Part shown: piece by piece, positions 53,163 through 61,964 of the stretch
Layout: every line of letters starts with the position of its first letter
How positions within the stretch are numbered: position 1 is the stretch's first letter
NCBI RefSeq assembly: GCF_002355515.1
Contig: NZ_AP014809.1
Location: forward strand, 186,001 to 250,000
DNA length: 64,000 bases
Direction of reading: 5' to 3'
From: Methylorubrum populi
GTDB lineage: Bacteria; Pseudomonadota; Alphaproteobacteria; Rhizobiales; Beijerinckiaceae
The notes under the pieces: model-generated
The model's database searches: none
What the model saw: only the letters and a program-made list of their open reading frames with translations
Told to the model about the DNA's origin: nothing
Made by a program: the position numbers and the translations under genes

Positions 53163-54785
53163 TCAGCTTCTCAGGCCCGGCGCTTCCTGACCCGTGCTCG
53201 CGACATATTCTGAGTAGCCGCCGCCGTACTGCCGGATGCCCTCCCCCGTCACCTCGAGCACGCGGTTCGACAGAGCCGCCAGGAAGTGCCGGTCGTGGCT
53301 GACGAACAGCATCGTTCCCTCGAAGCCCGAGAGCGCGTTGATCAGCATCTCCTTGGTGGCGATGTCGAGGTGGTTGGTCGGCTCGTCGAGGACGAGGAAG
53401 TTCGGCGGATCGTAGAGCATCTTGGCCATGACCAGCCGAGCCTTCTCACCGCCCGACAGCACCCGGCACGGCTTCTCGACATCGTCGCCGGAGAAGCCGA
53501 AGCAGCCGGCGAGCGCCCGCAGCGAGCCCTGGCCGGCCTGCGGGAAGCTGCTCTCCAGATCCTCGAACACGGTCAGGTCGCCGTCGAGCAGGTCCATGGC
53601 GTGCTGGGCGAAGTAGCCGAGCTTGACGCTGCCCCCGACGGCGACCGTGCCGGCATCGGGCTGCGCGGTTCCGGTGACGAGCTTCAGCAGCGTCGACTTG
53701 CCGGCGCCGTTGATGCCCATCACGCACCAGCGCTCCTTGCGCCGGATCGAGAAATCGAGCCCCTCGTAGATGATGCGGCTGCCGTAGCTCTTGTGCACGC
53801 CCTTGAGCATCGCGACGTCGTCGCCCGAGCGGGGCGCCGGCTGGAACTCGAAGGCGACGGTCTGCCGGCGGCGCGGCGGCTCCACCCGCTCGATCTTGTC
53901 GAGCTTCTTCACCCGGCTCTGGACCTGCGCGGCGTGGCTGGCGCGGGCCTTGAAGCGCTCGATGAACTTGATCTCCTTGGCGAGCATCGCCTGCTGACGC
54001 TCGAACTGCGCCTGCTGGTGCTGCTCGTTCAGCGCCCGCTGCTGCTCGTAGAACGCGTAGTCGCCGGAATAGGTCGTGAGCGTCCCGCCATCGATCTCGA
54101 TTACCTTGGAGACGATGCGGTTCATGAACTCGCGGTCGTGCGAGGTCATCAAGAGCGCGCCGTCATAGCCCTTGAGGAAGGATTCGAGCCAGATCAGGCT
54201 CTCCAGGTCGAGGTGGTTGCTCGGCTCGTCGAGGAGCATCACGTCGGGCCGCATCAGGAGGATGCGGGCCAGCGCCACGCGCATCTTCCAGCCGCCCGAG
54301 AGCCGACCGACATCGCCGTCCATCATCTCCTGCGAGAAGCCGAGACCGGCCAGCACCTCGTAGGCGCGGCCCTCGAGCGCGTAGCCGTCGAGCTCCTCGA
54401 AGCGGGCCTGCACCTCGCCGTAGCGCTCGACCAGGGCGTCCATCTCGTCGGCTCGGTCGGGGTCGGCGAGTGCCGCCTCCAGCTCCTTCAGCTCGGCGGC
54501 GACGGAACTGACCGGTCCTGCGCCGTCCATCACCTCGGCGACGACGGAGCGCCCCGCCATCTCACCGACATCCTGGCTGAAATAGCCGATGGTGATGCCG
54601 CGCTCCGACGAGACTTGGCCCTCGTCGGGCTGTTCCTGGCCCGTCATCATGCGGAACAGCGTGGTCTTGCCAGCGCCGTTCGGGCCGACCAGCCCAGCCT
54701 TCTCGCCCTTCTGCAGGGCGGCCGACGCCTCGATGAAGACGATCTGCCGACCGTTCTGCTTGCCGATCTTGTCGAGACGAATCAT
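53163..54785 (-). CDS. ABC-F family ATPase (ribosome-associated type)
   Basis: 540 residues from ATG 54785. Two ABC domains in one chain, no membrane segment. Domain 1 has Walker A GPNGAGKTT, signature LSGGWKMRVALARIL and DEPSNHLDL. Domain 2 has GINGAGKST, LSGGEKARLVMAKML and DEPTNHLDI. A P-site tRNA interaction motif-type helical linker rich in Q, E and R (about 245-310) lies between them. ABC-F proteins act at the ribosomal E site or in resistance and repair of stalled translation; this one resembles the YbiT/Uup/YheS branch. It is divergent from the chemoreceptor gene. Confidence 0.93.
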   Translation of the reverse strand: MIRLDKIGKQNGRQIVFIEASAALQKGEKAGLVGPNGAGKTTLFRMMTGQEQPDEGQVSSERGITIGYFSQDVGEMAGRSVVAEVMDGAGPVSSVAAELKELEAALADPDRADEMDALVERYGEVQARFEELDGYALEGRAYEVLAGLGFSQEMMDGDVGRLSGGWKMRVALARILLMRPDVMLLDEPSNHLDLESLIWLESFLKGYDGALLMTSHDREFMNRIVSKVIEIDGGTLTTYSGDYAFYEQQRALNEQHQQAQFERQQAMLAKEIKFIERFKARASHAAQVQSRVKKLDKIERVEPPRRRQTVAFEFQPAPRSGDDVAMLKGVHKSYGSRIIYEGLDFSIRRKERWCVMGINGAGKSTLLKLVTGTAQPDAGTVAVGGSVKLGYFAQHAMDLLDGDLTVFEDLESSFPQAGQGSLRALAGCFGFSGDDVEKPCRVLSGGEKARLVMAKMLYDPPNFLVLDEPTNHLDIATKEMLINALSGFEGTMLFVSHDRHFLAALSNRVLEVTGEGIRQYGGGYSEYVASTGQEAPGLRS

Positions 54786-55163
54786 GCGTCCGCGAGGCCT
54801 GGATGAGGATGGAGAGGAGGGTGCCGGGAGCGTTCGGGAGCGCCATAAGGCATGCTCGATCCGAGCGGAAGGCAGCGCCGCCGCAATGCAGGGTAGCGGG
54901 CGCACCTGCAATCGAGGCGGACGAATTTGAGGTGGCAACTGCGGGCTTCATCCGCGGCAATGAAAACACTTTTCCAAACAGATGACGGCGACGGAGAGCG
55001 TCGATATCGAGCATCATATCTAATAACATAAGTTATTATTTAATATTGCTCGCACTAATGTAAGGATTTGTTTCTTATTAACCTTCGCATGCTCACATAA
55101 TCGTGATCCGATGTGGCCGGGGCGGCCCGCGGACGCTCGAATACGGTCCCGCGACGCAGACAG
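54786..55163. promoter_or_regulatory. Divergent promoter region with AT-rich palindrome
   Basis: 378 bases between the ABC-F and chemoreceptor starts. The stretch 55015-55110 is conspicuously AT-rich. TAATAAC-ATAA-GTTATTA at 55021-55038 is a perfect 7-bp inverted repeat, 126-143 bases upstream of the chemoreceptor start. It may be an operator or an AT-rich upstream element. Confidence 0.45.
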
Positions 55164-56861
55164 ATGCGCTGGTTTACCAATCTCAGACTTCTCGGAAAGC
55201 TTGTCATTCCGGCCGCACTGGTCGCGCTCGTCGCGGCCGGCATCGTCATTCTGGCGCGCGACACGCTCGATCGATTGCAGCGAACGACTCAGGACGTCGT
55301 GGACGTCCGTGCAGCCCGAGTCATCACCGCACTGCAGACTGCTCTTGCCATCGACGAGGCGGTCATCAGCGAGAAGAATATCATTCTCGAGACCAACGGA
55401 CCCGCGCTCGCCGCGCATTACAAGCGCTTCGAAGCGGCCCGGGGACGGGCTCTCAGCGGCGCGGATCGGTTGATCGCTATGGCCGATACGGACGCGCGCC
55501 GCACGATGCTCGGCGAGGTCAGAGCCACGGTTGCCGGCTTCTTCACGACCGTGGAGCGTTCGATCGAACTCGGAATGAAGAACCAGAACGTGGAGGCGGC
55601 GCAGGTGTCCTTCGACGTGGTTCGTCCGGTCCGGACCAAGGCGATCGAAGCGATCGAGAAGCGCATCACGGCCAATATGAGCGATCTCGAGGCGGCGAAA
55701 CAACAAGCCGAGGAAGTTGGTAAGTCCGCCGCGATGGCGCTGACCACGATCGCGGCCGCCGGCCTTCTGACGGCATTCGGCCTGCTCGGGCTGATCGCCA
55801 TCGCCGGGATCGTGCGCCCGATCGGACGGCTGGTCCGCGTGCTCGAGCGGATGGCCGAGGGCGAGATCGAGACCGACATCGTCGAAGCGCGCCGCGGCGA
55901 CGAGATCGGCGCCGTCGCCCGCGCGGTGGAAGGAATTAAGGCCCTCGTTGCGCGCAAGGCCGCCGAGCAGGCCGAGCTCAAACGCGTGGCGGACGAGTCC
56001 GCCGCGGTCGAGCGCCGTCGCACCATGATCGAGCTCGCCGACGGTTTCGAGCGTGCCGTGGGCGGCGTCGTCGGAATGGTCTCGTCCTCGGCGACCGAAT
56101 TGCAGGCCACCGCTCAGCAGATGACCGCGACCGCCACGGAGACCGCGAGCCAATCGACCACCGTCGCGGCGGCGGCCGAACAGGCTGCCTCGAATGTCGC
56201 CACCGTCGCCGCTGCGGCGGAGGAACTCGGAACGTCGGTGCAGGAGATCGGCCGCCAGGTCGGCACCTCCTCCGGTATGGCGCAGCTCGCGGTCGGCGAG
56301 GCCGATCAGAGCGCAGTCCTCGTTCACGAACTGAGCCAGGCTGCGGCCCGCATCGGCGACGTCGTGAACCTCATCGCCAACATCGCGAGCCAGACCAACC
56401 TGCTGGCTCTCAACGCGACGATCGAGGCGGCCCGCGCCGGCGAGGCCGGCCGGGGGTTCGCCGTGGTGGCGAGCGAGGTGAAGGAACTGGCTGCCCAGAC
56501 GTCGCGGGCGACGGAGGAGATCTCCGGTCAGATCGCGCAGATCCAGGGCGCGACCGGCGAGGCGGTGTCGGCGATCGGCGGCATCACCGGGCGCATCCGC
56601 GAGATCAATGCCGTGACCGCGACGATCGCGGCCGCCGTCGAGGAACAGGGTGCCGCGACCCAGGAGATCGTGCGCAACGTGTCCCAGGCGGCGGTCGGCG
56701 CGGGGGAAGTCACCAGCAACATTGCAGGCGTGGCACAAGCCTCGGAGGAGACGGGCGCGGCCGCCACCCAGGTTCTGGCCTCCGCCTCCGAGCTGTCGCG
56801 GCAATCCGAGCATCTGCGGGCGGAAGTCGCGCGCTTCCTCTCGACGGTGCGTGCGGCCTGA
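55164..56861 (+). CDS. Methyl-accepting chemotaxis protein
   Basis: 565 residues from ATG 55164 ([20 protein letters not shown]). The first helix is residues 9-29. A periplasmic four-helix-type sensor (about 30-190) follows, then the second helix [20 protein letters not shown] and HAMP ([20 protein letters not shown]). The signalling domain has the conserved hairpin tip [20 protein letters not shown] then [15 protein letters not shown]. It reports a ligand to CheA/CheW; no che genes are in the window. No C-terminal CheR pentapeptide (it ends STVRAA). The sensor class is not assignable. Confidence 0.95.
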   Translation: MRWFTNLRLLGKLVIPAALVALVAAGIVILARDTLDRLQRTTQDVVDVRAARVITALQTALAIDEAVISEKNIILETNGPALAAHYKRFEAARGRALSGADRLIAMADTDARRTMLGEVRATVAGFFTTVERSIELGMKNQNVEAAQVSFDVVRPVRTKAIEAIEKRITANMSDLEAAKQQAEEVGKSAAMALTTIAAAGLLTAFGLLGLIAIAGIVRPIGRLVRVLERMAEGEIETDIVEARRGDEIGAVARAVEGIKALVARKAAEQAELKRVADESAAVERRRTMIELADGFERAVGGVVGMVSSSATELQATAQQMTATATETASQSTTVAAAAEQAASNVATVAAAAEELGTSVQEIGRQVGTSSGMAQLAVGEADQSAVLVHELSQAAARIGDVVNLIANIASQTNLLALNATIEAARAGEAGRGFAVVASEVKELAAQTSRATEEISGQIAQIQGATGEAVSAIGGITGRIREINAVTATIAAAVEEQGAATQEIVRNVSQAAVGAGEVTSNIAGVAQASEETGAAATQVLASASELSRQSEHLRAEVARFLSTVRAA

Positions 56862-56887
56862 GCCATCCGGAGTTCGGCCAAGAAAAA

Positions 56888-56914
56888 GGGGGCGCTCGCG
56901 CGCCCCCTTTTTTT
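56888..56914. terminator. Strong intrinsic terminator after the chemoreceptor gene
   Basis: GGGGGCGC, loop TCGC, GCGCCCCC, then seven T. AAAAA precedes the stem, so the reverse strand also has a T-run. It can therefore end both the plus-strand chemoreceptor gene and the convergent small gene at 56938. Confidence 0.92.
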
Positions 56915-56937
56915 CGTTCGCCGACGCGCGTTGTCGT

Positions 56938-57156
56938 TCAGCCCGGCACCTTCTTGTGGCTGACGGCGGTCGCGATCTCGTCGGGCCGCACCTCGTCGCC
57001 GGCGACGGCACCGGAAACGGCGGCCGCGTGAAGAGCCAGCACGGGTACGAAGACAAGGGCCATCATCAGCGCCACGACGAGAACGACGCTGCTGTTGCGG
57101 CCCGACTTCGCCGCGCGGGAGCGGGCACGCCGGGAAATGACGTTGGAGTCAGTCAT
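56938..57156 (-). CDS. Small single-helix membrane protein (72 aa)
   Basis: Starts MTDSNVISRRARSRAAKSGR, then a helix SSVVLVVALMMALVFVPVLA, then an acidic tail ending VSHKKVPG. AGAGGTGAG lies four bases before the ATG at 57156, a strong ribosome binding site. The function is unknown. Positive residues before the helix suggest an N-in orientation with the tail in the periplasm. Confidence 0.65.
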   Translation of the reverse strand: MTDSNVISRRARSRAAKSGRNSSVVLVVALMMALVFVPVLALHAAAVSGAVAGDEVRPDEIATAVSHKKVPG

Positions 57157-57473
57157 GGCTCACCTCTTGTCGGACCAGCCGCCAAAGGCCGGTCGCGGGT
57201 GAGCCGGATCAGACGATCAGGCGCAGATCACGCGATTGGCCGAAGGCGGCGTGGTCGATCGACTACTGTCGTCGGGCATGGGGGTCGAAAGTTCCTGTGG
57301 AGCCGCACATCACGCGCGCGGCGACGATGGGCAGACAACGCGCGCTTGCCGGATCGGTTCGATTTGGTCAAGTGCCATCGCCGGGTCGCGGTGTGAATCA
57401 TCGCGGCCGTCACATTCCGAGTTCACCCGCAATCCGTCGCCGAACGCGTGCGCGGTCGCGGCGTTGGGAAGCT
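57157..57473. other. Intergenic stretch without supported gene
   Basis: 317 bases between two divergent small genes. Short frames on both strands have no coding character. Promoters for both should lie here; I see no repeat or strong motif. Confidence 0.35.
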
Positions 57474-57731
57474 ATGTCGAACGACACGATCATCTGGACC
57501 CAGGGCGGTATCTCCGAGGTGCCCCTGCAGCGCTTCACCGGCCGAATCGGCGCGATCGAGGTCGCCACGGTGGAGTACGACGGGTCGAACCGTCTCTGGA
57601 CCTGGTGGAGCCCGCTCGCGGAAGACATCTGGGGCCATGCCAAGGATGCGGAGGGCGCCAAGCGGGCGGCCGAGGTATGGCTGCGCGAATGGCTGGAGAA
57701 CTTCCGACCCTTCTTCGAAGCCGGACGCTGA
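57474..57731 (+). CDS. Conserved hypothetical protein (85 aa)
   Basis: ATG 57474 gives MSNDTIIWTQGGISEVPLQR. The protein is rich in Trp (LWTWWSPLAEDIWGHA, WLREWLENF) and contains no membrane segment. I recognise no domain. It ends five bases before the stop of the convergent AlkA gene. Confidence 0.6.
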   Translation: MSNDTIIWTQGGISEVPLQRFTGRIGAIEVATVEYDGSNRLWTWWSPLAEDIWGHAKDAEGAKRAAEVWLREWLENFRPFFEAGR

Positions 57732-57736
57732 CGGCG

Positions 57737-58351
57737 TCAGGCGGCGACGGACGCCGTGTCCCGGCTGCGCCACATGTAGCGGGCCAGGATCGAGCGGTAG
57801 GGCGCAAAGCGGGCGGCCACCGCAGCCGTGTCGTCGATTCCCGTGAGGCGCCGCAGGACACCGACGGCAGCCACGTCGCCGACGGGCCAGATGTCGGGGT
57901 CGAGAAAGTGGAAGATGCCGGCCATGTCGGCGGTCCAGGGGCCGACGCCGCGGATGCGGCAGAGAACGGCCGCGCGCTCGGCATGCGGGAGCGCGGCCAA
58001 GTCCGCGCCGAGCAGGCCGGCCTCCTCCGCTTCGCGAATGGCCTGCAGCGCGCGCACCTTGTTCGCCGAGACCCCGCAACCGCGCAGCAGGTCCTCGTAT
58101 CCCGGAACGAAGAGATCGCGCGGCGCGACCACCTGCGCGGCGGCTGCCGCCTCGACGCGTGTCCAGATTGAGAGGGCCGCCTTCGTCGAGAGTTGCTGAT
58201 TGACGACCTCGACGAACAGCCGCTCGGCGACGCTGGCGTGAGAGGGCGGCGCGATCTCGATCAGGCCGACCGCCGCGATGGCAGCCCGCAGGGGCTCCGA
58301 GATCGAGGCGGCCGTACCGAGGAGGCGGTCGTAGATCGCTGCGTCGAACAT
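57737..58351 (-). CDS. DNA-3-methyladenine glycosylase II (AlkA-like, HhH-GPD)
   Basis: 204 residues from ATG 58351, five bases after GGAGG; an ATG at 58366 is less well placed. The HhH-GPD fold shows the helix-hairpin-helix LCRIRGVGPWTADMAGIFHF and, shortly after, WPVGDVAAVGVLRRL with the catalytic Asp. FVEVVNQQLSTKAALSIWTR is the conserved N-terminal helix. The enzyme removes alkylated bases (3-methyladenine and others), which fits an organism exposed to methylating agents. It lacks the N-terminal TBP-like domain of E. coli AlkA, as in the shorter bacterial class. Confidence 0.9.
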   Translation of the reverse strand: MFDAAIYDRLLGTAASISEPLRAAIAAVGLIEIAPPSHASVAERLFVEVVNQQLSTKAALSIWTRVEAAAAAQVVAPRDLFVPGYEDLLRGCGVSANKVRALQAIREAEEAGLLGADLAALPHAERAAVLCRIRGVGPWTADMAGIFHFLDPDIWPVGDVAAVGVLRRLTGIDDTAAVAARFAPYRSILARYMWRSRDTASVAA

Positions 58352-58585
58352 GGGTCCTCCGGTCATGATGAGAGGGTGTAGAAAAACGTCGCGCGTCGTC
58401 CGCCGCTCCGTCGCTCAGGCGACGGATCACGCCCTGCCTAAGCGCGAAACAAACTGCGCACGCCTTCGGCAATATGGTGCAGTGCAGTGCAGATTATGAC
58501 TTGACGCACGTTTGAAACGGCAGGATATTTCTCGAAAGGAAGCCAGAATTCCTTTCAAGAACGGTCCTCCGGGAGGAAATGTGCC
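58352..58585. promoter_or_regulatory. Divergent region between alkA-like gene and the membrane-protein operon
   Basis: 234 bases. TCCGTCGC-TCAG-GCGACGGA at 58407-58426 is a perfect 8-bp inverted repeat 56-75 bases upstream of the AlkA start. Because the genes diverge, it is more likely regulatory or a leader structure than a terminator. GGAGGAA precedes the plus-strand start at 58586. Confidence 0.45.
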
Positions 58586-58879
58586 ATGCAGGATGCGCGC
58601 GTCGCAGCCATGTTCGGCCGGGATCGAGCCGCTGCCATCTTCGCCGTCGGCATGGTCTGGCTCGTTTACGCCTTCACCTTCTGGACCATGCGACAGGCCT
58701 GCGACACGTGCGGCGTCACGCTGCTCGTTCTGGGCGTCGGCGCCTGCGTCGTGCTGCTCAACACGGCGGCGATCGCGGCCATGATCCGGCACTACCGCGA
58801 GGATCGCGACGCGATCTACGGGACGGACCTGTACTACCTCGATCGCCTGCGGGAGATGCGCCGGACGGGGGAGGCCTGA
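58586..58879 (+). CDS. Small membrane protein, first gene of permease operon (97 aa)
   Basis: MQDARVAAMFGRDRAAAIFA, then two helices: AVGMVWLVYAFTFWTMRQ and VTLLVLGVGACVVLLNTAAI AAM, with CDTC between them at the membrane face. The C-terminus is charged (HYREDRDAIYGTDLYYLDRL). GGAGGAA lies upstream. One base separates it from the next gene. No family recognised. The order with the following genes suggests an accessory role to the permease. Confidence 0.7.
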   Translation: MQDARVAAMFGRDRAAAIFAVGMVWLVYAFTFWTMRQACDTCGVTLLVLGVGACVVLLNTAAIAAMIRHYREDRDAIYGTDLYYLDRLREMRRTGEA

Positions 58880-58880
58880 C

Positions 58881-59276
58881 ATGGCCGGTCGCACGCCCTA
58901 CGAACCGCCGGTTCAGTCCGTCGTCGGACAGATCGTCGACGCCGTTCTGATGCTGGTTCTCGTCTTCATCACCCTATACCTGCCGCTGTGGCTCAAGCTC
59001 GCCGGCGGCGGCACCAGCACAACGACCGTTTCGAACCCAACATGGGACTCCCTCGGCCAGAACCCGACCATGGCCGGGCAGTGGGAGAAGCTCGGCTTCA
59101 CGCCGGAAAAGGCGGCCGGGATCATCGGTACCCGGTTCGATTACGCCTTCAACTGGACCCTCGTGGCGCTCACCGCCGCGATCATCGTCGGCTATTTCGT
59201 CTTCATGTTCCGCTACTCGGACCGAGAGTACCGCGAGGTCATCGCCGAGCATTTCGACGGCGCGCCGAAGGCCTGA
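58881..59276 (+). CDS. Membrane protein of permease operon (131 aa)
   Basis: Two helices: VDAVLMLVLVFITLYLPLWL near residues 19-40 and WTLVALTAAIIVGYFVFMFR near 92-112. The periplasmic segment between them is rich in Gly and Thr (GGGTSTTTVSNPTWDSLGQN). The acidic tail ends HFDGAPKA. One base after the previous gene, so translation is coupled. No homologue recognised. Confidence 0.7.
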   Translation: MAGRTPYEPPVQSVVGQIVDAVLMLVLVFITLYLPLWLKLAGGGTSTTTVSNPTWDSLGQNPTMAGQWEKLGFTPEKAAGIIGTRFDYAFNWTLVALTAAIIVGYFVFMFRYSDREYREVIAEHFDGAPKA

Positions 59277-59359
59277 ACTCGAACGGTCCGCCGCTCGAAC
59301 CGCCTTCCCTGCTGCCGAGGTCATCTGCCGAACCTTCCTGCAGATCGGGGGAGCACATC

Positions 59360-59530
59360 ATGGTGTCCGTGATGAATTGGGGCGCATGGGCGGCCGCGAC
59401 CGCCCTCGCGCTCTGGATGGGGTTCGATCTCCTGCGCACCAACCGAACCTACGACGAGAGCTACCTCCTCTCCTCCGAGGAGGGCGAGATCGTCGATTCC
59501 GAGGTCGGCGAGACGGCAGCGAGGTCGTGA
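59360..59530 (+). CDS. Single-helix small protein of permease operon (56 aa)
   Basis: MVSVMNWGAWAAATALALWM then FDLLRTNRTYDESYLLSSEE: one N-terminal helix and an acidic tail. It ends one base into the start codon of the permease gene (TGATG), so the two are co-translated. This placement is typical of a small transporter subunit, but no family is recognised. Confidence 0.65.
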   Translation: MVSVMNWGAWAAATALALWMGFDLLRTNRTYDESYLLSSEEGEIVDSEVGETAARS

Positions 59531-60984
59531 TGACAACGGTGCAACCGATTGCGGAGCGCGTATCCGCTCAACCCTCCACCGAAATGGTCGCCGCCACGGT
59601 GCCGGCCACGGCCGCGCACCGGAAGGTCGCGCTGCTGCGCGTGTTGGGGCCCGGCCATGTCTGGGCGCTCGGGGTCGGCATCGTCCTCGTGGGCGAATTC
59701 ATGGGCTGGAACTTCGCGGTCGGAAAGGGCGGCGCGGTCGCGGCGCTGGCCGCGTGCTGGCTCGCCGGCATCCTCTATACCTGCGTCGCGATGATCGATT
59801 CCGAGATCACCTCGACGGTCGCCGCGGCCGGCGGCCAGTACGCCCAGGCCAAGCACATCATCGGGCCGCTGGCGGCCTTCAATGTCGGCCTCTACCTCGT
59901 GATGGCCTACACCATGCTGGAGGTGTCGAACGCCATCGTCGCGGGCGACCTGATCGAGGCCTTCGCCCAGAGCCTGGGGCTCGAGGGTGCCGTCGACAAG
60001 CGGGCCTTCATGGTGCTCACCGTCGTGGCGCTGGCCTTCCTCAATTACCGCGGCGTACTCGCCACGCTGACGCTCAATCTCGTCATCACCGCCGCCGCCT
60101 TCGCCGCGATCGTCGTGCTGTTCGTCGCGACCCAGCCCTGGGCGCCCGGCGCGGTGCTGCAGCACGAGGCGCTGCTCGGCGCCCTACCCTACGGCTCGCT
60201 CGGCATTCTCGCGGCGATGCATTTCGGGTTGTGGTTCTATCTCGGCATCGAGGGCACGACCCAGGCCGCCGAGGAAGTCCGCTCGCCCGCCCGCGCCCTG
60301 CCGCTCGGGACCATGACCGGCATGATGACCCTGCTGATCGCGGCTACGCTCACGTGGTACGTGTGCTCCGGCCTGATGCCGTGGGAGTATCTCGGTCAGG
60401 CGGTGACGCCGCTCTACGACGCCGCCCGACTCACGGGCAGCCGCTGGCTGGAGCTGTTCCTGTTCCTCGGTACCCTGTTCGCCACGGTGGCCTCGGCCAA
60501 CGGCTGCATCAACGATGCCTCGCGGGCATGGTTCGCCATGGGCCGCGACCGCTACATGCCGGTCTGGTTCGGCGCCGTTCACCCGACCTATCGCACGCCC
60601 TACCGCGCCATCGTCTTCTTCGTGCCGATCGCGATCCTGTTCGCCGTCTCCACGCCGCTCGACCAGACCATCACCTTCTCGATCCTGTCGGGGCTGCTCG
60701 GCTACACGCTGATGGCGCTGTCGATCGTGCTGTTCCGCCGGAAATGGCCGCTCGGTTCGATCCAGCGCGGCTACGTGCATCCGCTCCATCCACTGCCGGC
60801 CGTGCTGCTGCTCGTCCTGTGCGTGGTCACCTATCTCGCGGTCTTCCTCGGCTACGGCACGCAGCTCCTGGCGATGATGGCCTTCTACATCGCCGCCTCG
60901 GCCTGGTTCGTCCTGCACCGCTACAAGTATGTCCGCCGCGGCGACCAGTTCACGATGCCCTGGCCGAAGCCCCGCGGCTACTGA
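59530..60984 (+). CDS. APC-family amino acid/ethanolamine permease
   Basis: 484 residues, about 12 helices. The start region GPGHVWALGVGIVLVGEFMG and EITSTVAAAGGQYAQAKHII are typical of the APC superfamily, closest in pattern to ethanolamine permeases. GIEGTTQAAEEVRSPARALP is the conserved helix 6 / loop 6-7 region, with an acidic residue that contacts the amine. It should import an amine or amino acid by proton or sodium symport. No ethanolamine lyase gene is nearby, so the substrate is uncertain. Confidence 0.87.
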   Translation: MTTVQPIAERVSAQPSTEMVAATVPATAAHRKVALLRVLGPGHVWALGVGIVLVGEFMGWNFAVGKGGAVAALAACWLAGILYTCVAMIDSEITSTVAAAGGQYAQAKHIIGPLAAFNVGLYLVMAYTMLEVSNAIVAGDLIEAFAQSLGLEGAVDKRAFMVLTVVALAFLNYRGVLATLTLNLVITAAAFAAIVVLFVATQPWAPGAVLQHEALLGALPYGSLGILAAMHFGLWFYLGIEGTTQAAEEVRSPARALPLGTMTGMMTLLIAATLTWYVCSGLMPWEYLGQAVTPLYDAARLTGSRWLELFLFLGTLFATVASANGCINDASRAWFAMGRDRYMPVWFGAVHPTYRTPYRAIVFFVPIAILFAVSTPLDQTITFSILSGLLGYTLMALSIVLFRRKWPLGSIQRGYVHPLHPLPAVLLLVLCVVTYLAVFLGYGTQLLAMMAFYIAASAWFVLHRYKYVRRGDQFTMPWPKPRGY

Positions 60985-60993
60985 GGCACGGCG

Positions 60994-61668
60994 ATGCTCA
61001 TCGGCCTGAGCCTGCTGATCCTGCTGTGCAGCGCCGCGTTCTGCCTGCGCCAGCACCGGAGGGAGGCCGCATGGCGCGGCGAGCTCCTCGACGCCTGCGC
61101 CGGGCAGCTCGCCGCGCCGCGCCTCGGCCGCGACCGGGCCGGCTTCGCGACGCTGCGCGGCCGTCTTGGACAGGCCGCGGTCGATGTCCGCCTCGTACCG
61201 GACACCCTCGTCCACCGAAGGCTGCCGCAGCTCTGGCTCCGTGTCACCCTCCGGATGCCGCTCGCGACCGAGGCGACCCTCGATGTCCTCCGCCGGCCGG
61301 TCGGCGCCGAATTCTACGCACCCGATCGGCTTCCGCTCCGCCTTCCCGTGCCCGCGGCATGGCCGGCCGACACTCTGGTGCGCGGAACGGCCGGAGCGGA
61401 AGCCCTTCTCGGCCGCGTGGTGCCCGCGCTGGGCCGCATCCTCGCCGAACCGAGGGTGAAGGAGGTCCTGGTGACGCCCGACGGCCTGCGCCTCACGGTG
61501 CAGGCGAGCCAGGGCGAAAGGGGCACTTACCTCCTTCTGCGGGGAAGCCGCTTTGCGCTGTCGCGCCTCGCGCCGGAACAGCTCGGGGGCGCACTGCGCG
61601 CCGGCCTGGAGCTTGCCGAAATCCTGTCCGAACCGTCCTCGGAGACGCGGCATGCGCGCGCTGCCTGA
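60994..61668 (+). CDS. Hypothetical membrane-anchored protein (224 aa)
   Basis: Begins MLIGLSLLILLCSAAFCLRQ, a membrane anchor, followed by a soluble domain rich in Arg and Leu (LRVTLRMPLATEATLDVLRR; LGRILAEPRVKEVLVTPDGL). It starts nine bases after the permease stop, in the same operon. The soluble part faces the cytoplasm if the following Arg cluster (RQHRREAAWR) obeys the positive-inside rule. I recognise no domain. Confidence 0.65.
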   Translation: MLIGLSLLILLCSAAFCLRQHRREAAWRGELLDACAGQLAAPRLGRDRAGFATLRGRLGQAAVDVRLVPDTLVHRRLPQLWLRVTLRMPLATEATLDVLRRPVGAEFYAPDRLPLRLPVPAAWPADTLVRGTAGAEALLGRVVPALGRILAEPRVKEVLVTPDGLRLTVQASQGERGTYLLLRGSRFALSRLAPEQLGGALRAGLELAEILSEPSSETRHARAA

Positions 61669-61921
61669 ACCCTTTCATGTGCTGCTCGTGGCGATCCTCC
61701 TGCCTGGCATGGGACATGTCTGGACGGGCCGCGCCGCACGGGGGCTCGGCTTCGCGCTATTCGCTCTCCTCGGCGGGTGGCTCACCGCCCGGTTCGCCGC
61801 GCCCGATGCGAGCTTCGTCGGGCGCCATGCGGGCGGCTTCTTCGTCTGGGCACTCTCCATCCCCGACGCCTATCGTGCCGCCCGTCTCGACCGTGCCTGG
61901 GCGGATCGGGTCTCACACTGA
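61652..61921 (+). CDS. Small TM2-like membrane protein (89 aa)
   Basis: ATG 61652 lies inside the end of the preceding gene (17-base overlap). MRALPEPFHVLLVAILLPGM, GHVWTGRAARGLGFALFALL: the P-G-x-G-H-x-x-x-G-R-x-x-R-G pattern with two helices recalls small TM2-type membrane proteins. It ends SIPDAYRAARLDRAWADRVS. Function unknown; it is last in the operon. Confidence 0.65.
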   Translation: MRALPEPFHVLLVAILLPGMGHVWTGRAARGLGFALFALLGGWLTARFAAPDASFVGRHAGGFFVWALSIPDAYRAARLDRAWADRVSH

Positions 61922-61964
61922 GCTCGGCTCGGACGGCCGATCGAGGGTCGTTTCTCGTAACGGC

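Noticed and set aside
53153..53166. Short hairpin over the two convergent stop codons as a terminator
   Set aside because: The stem is only five base pairs with no T-run; too weak to list as a terminator.
55020..57056. 678-codon minus-strand frame over the chemoreceptor
   Set aside because: Composition is typical of an antisense shadow; the plus strand encodes a textbook chemoreceptor.
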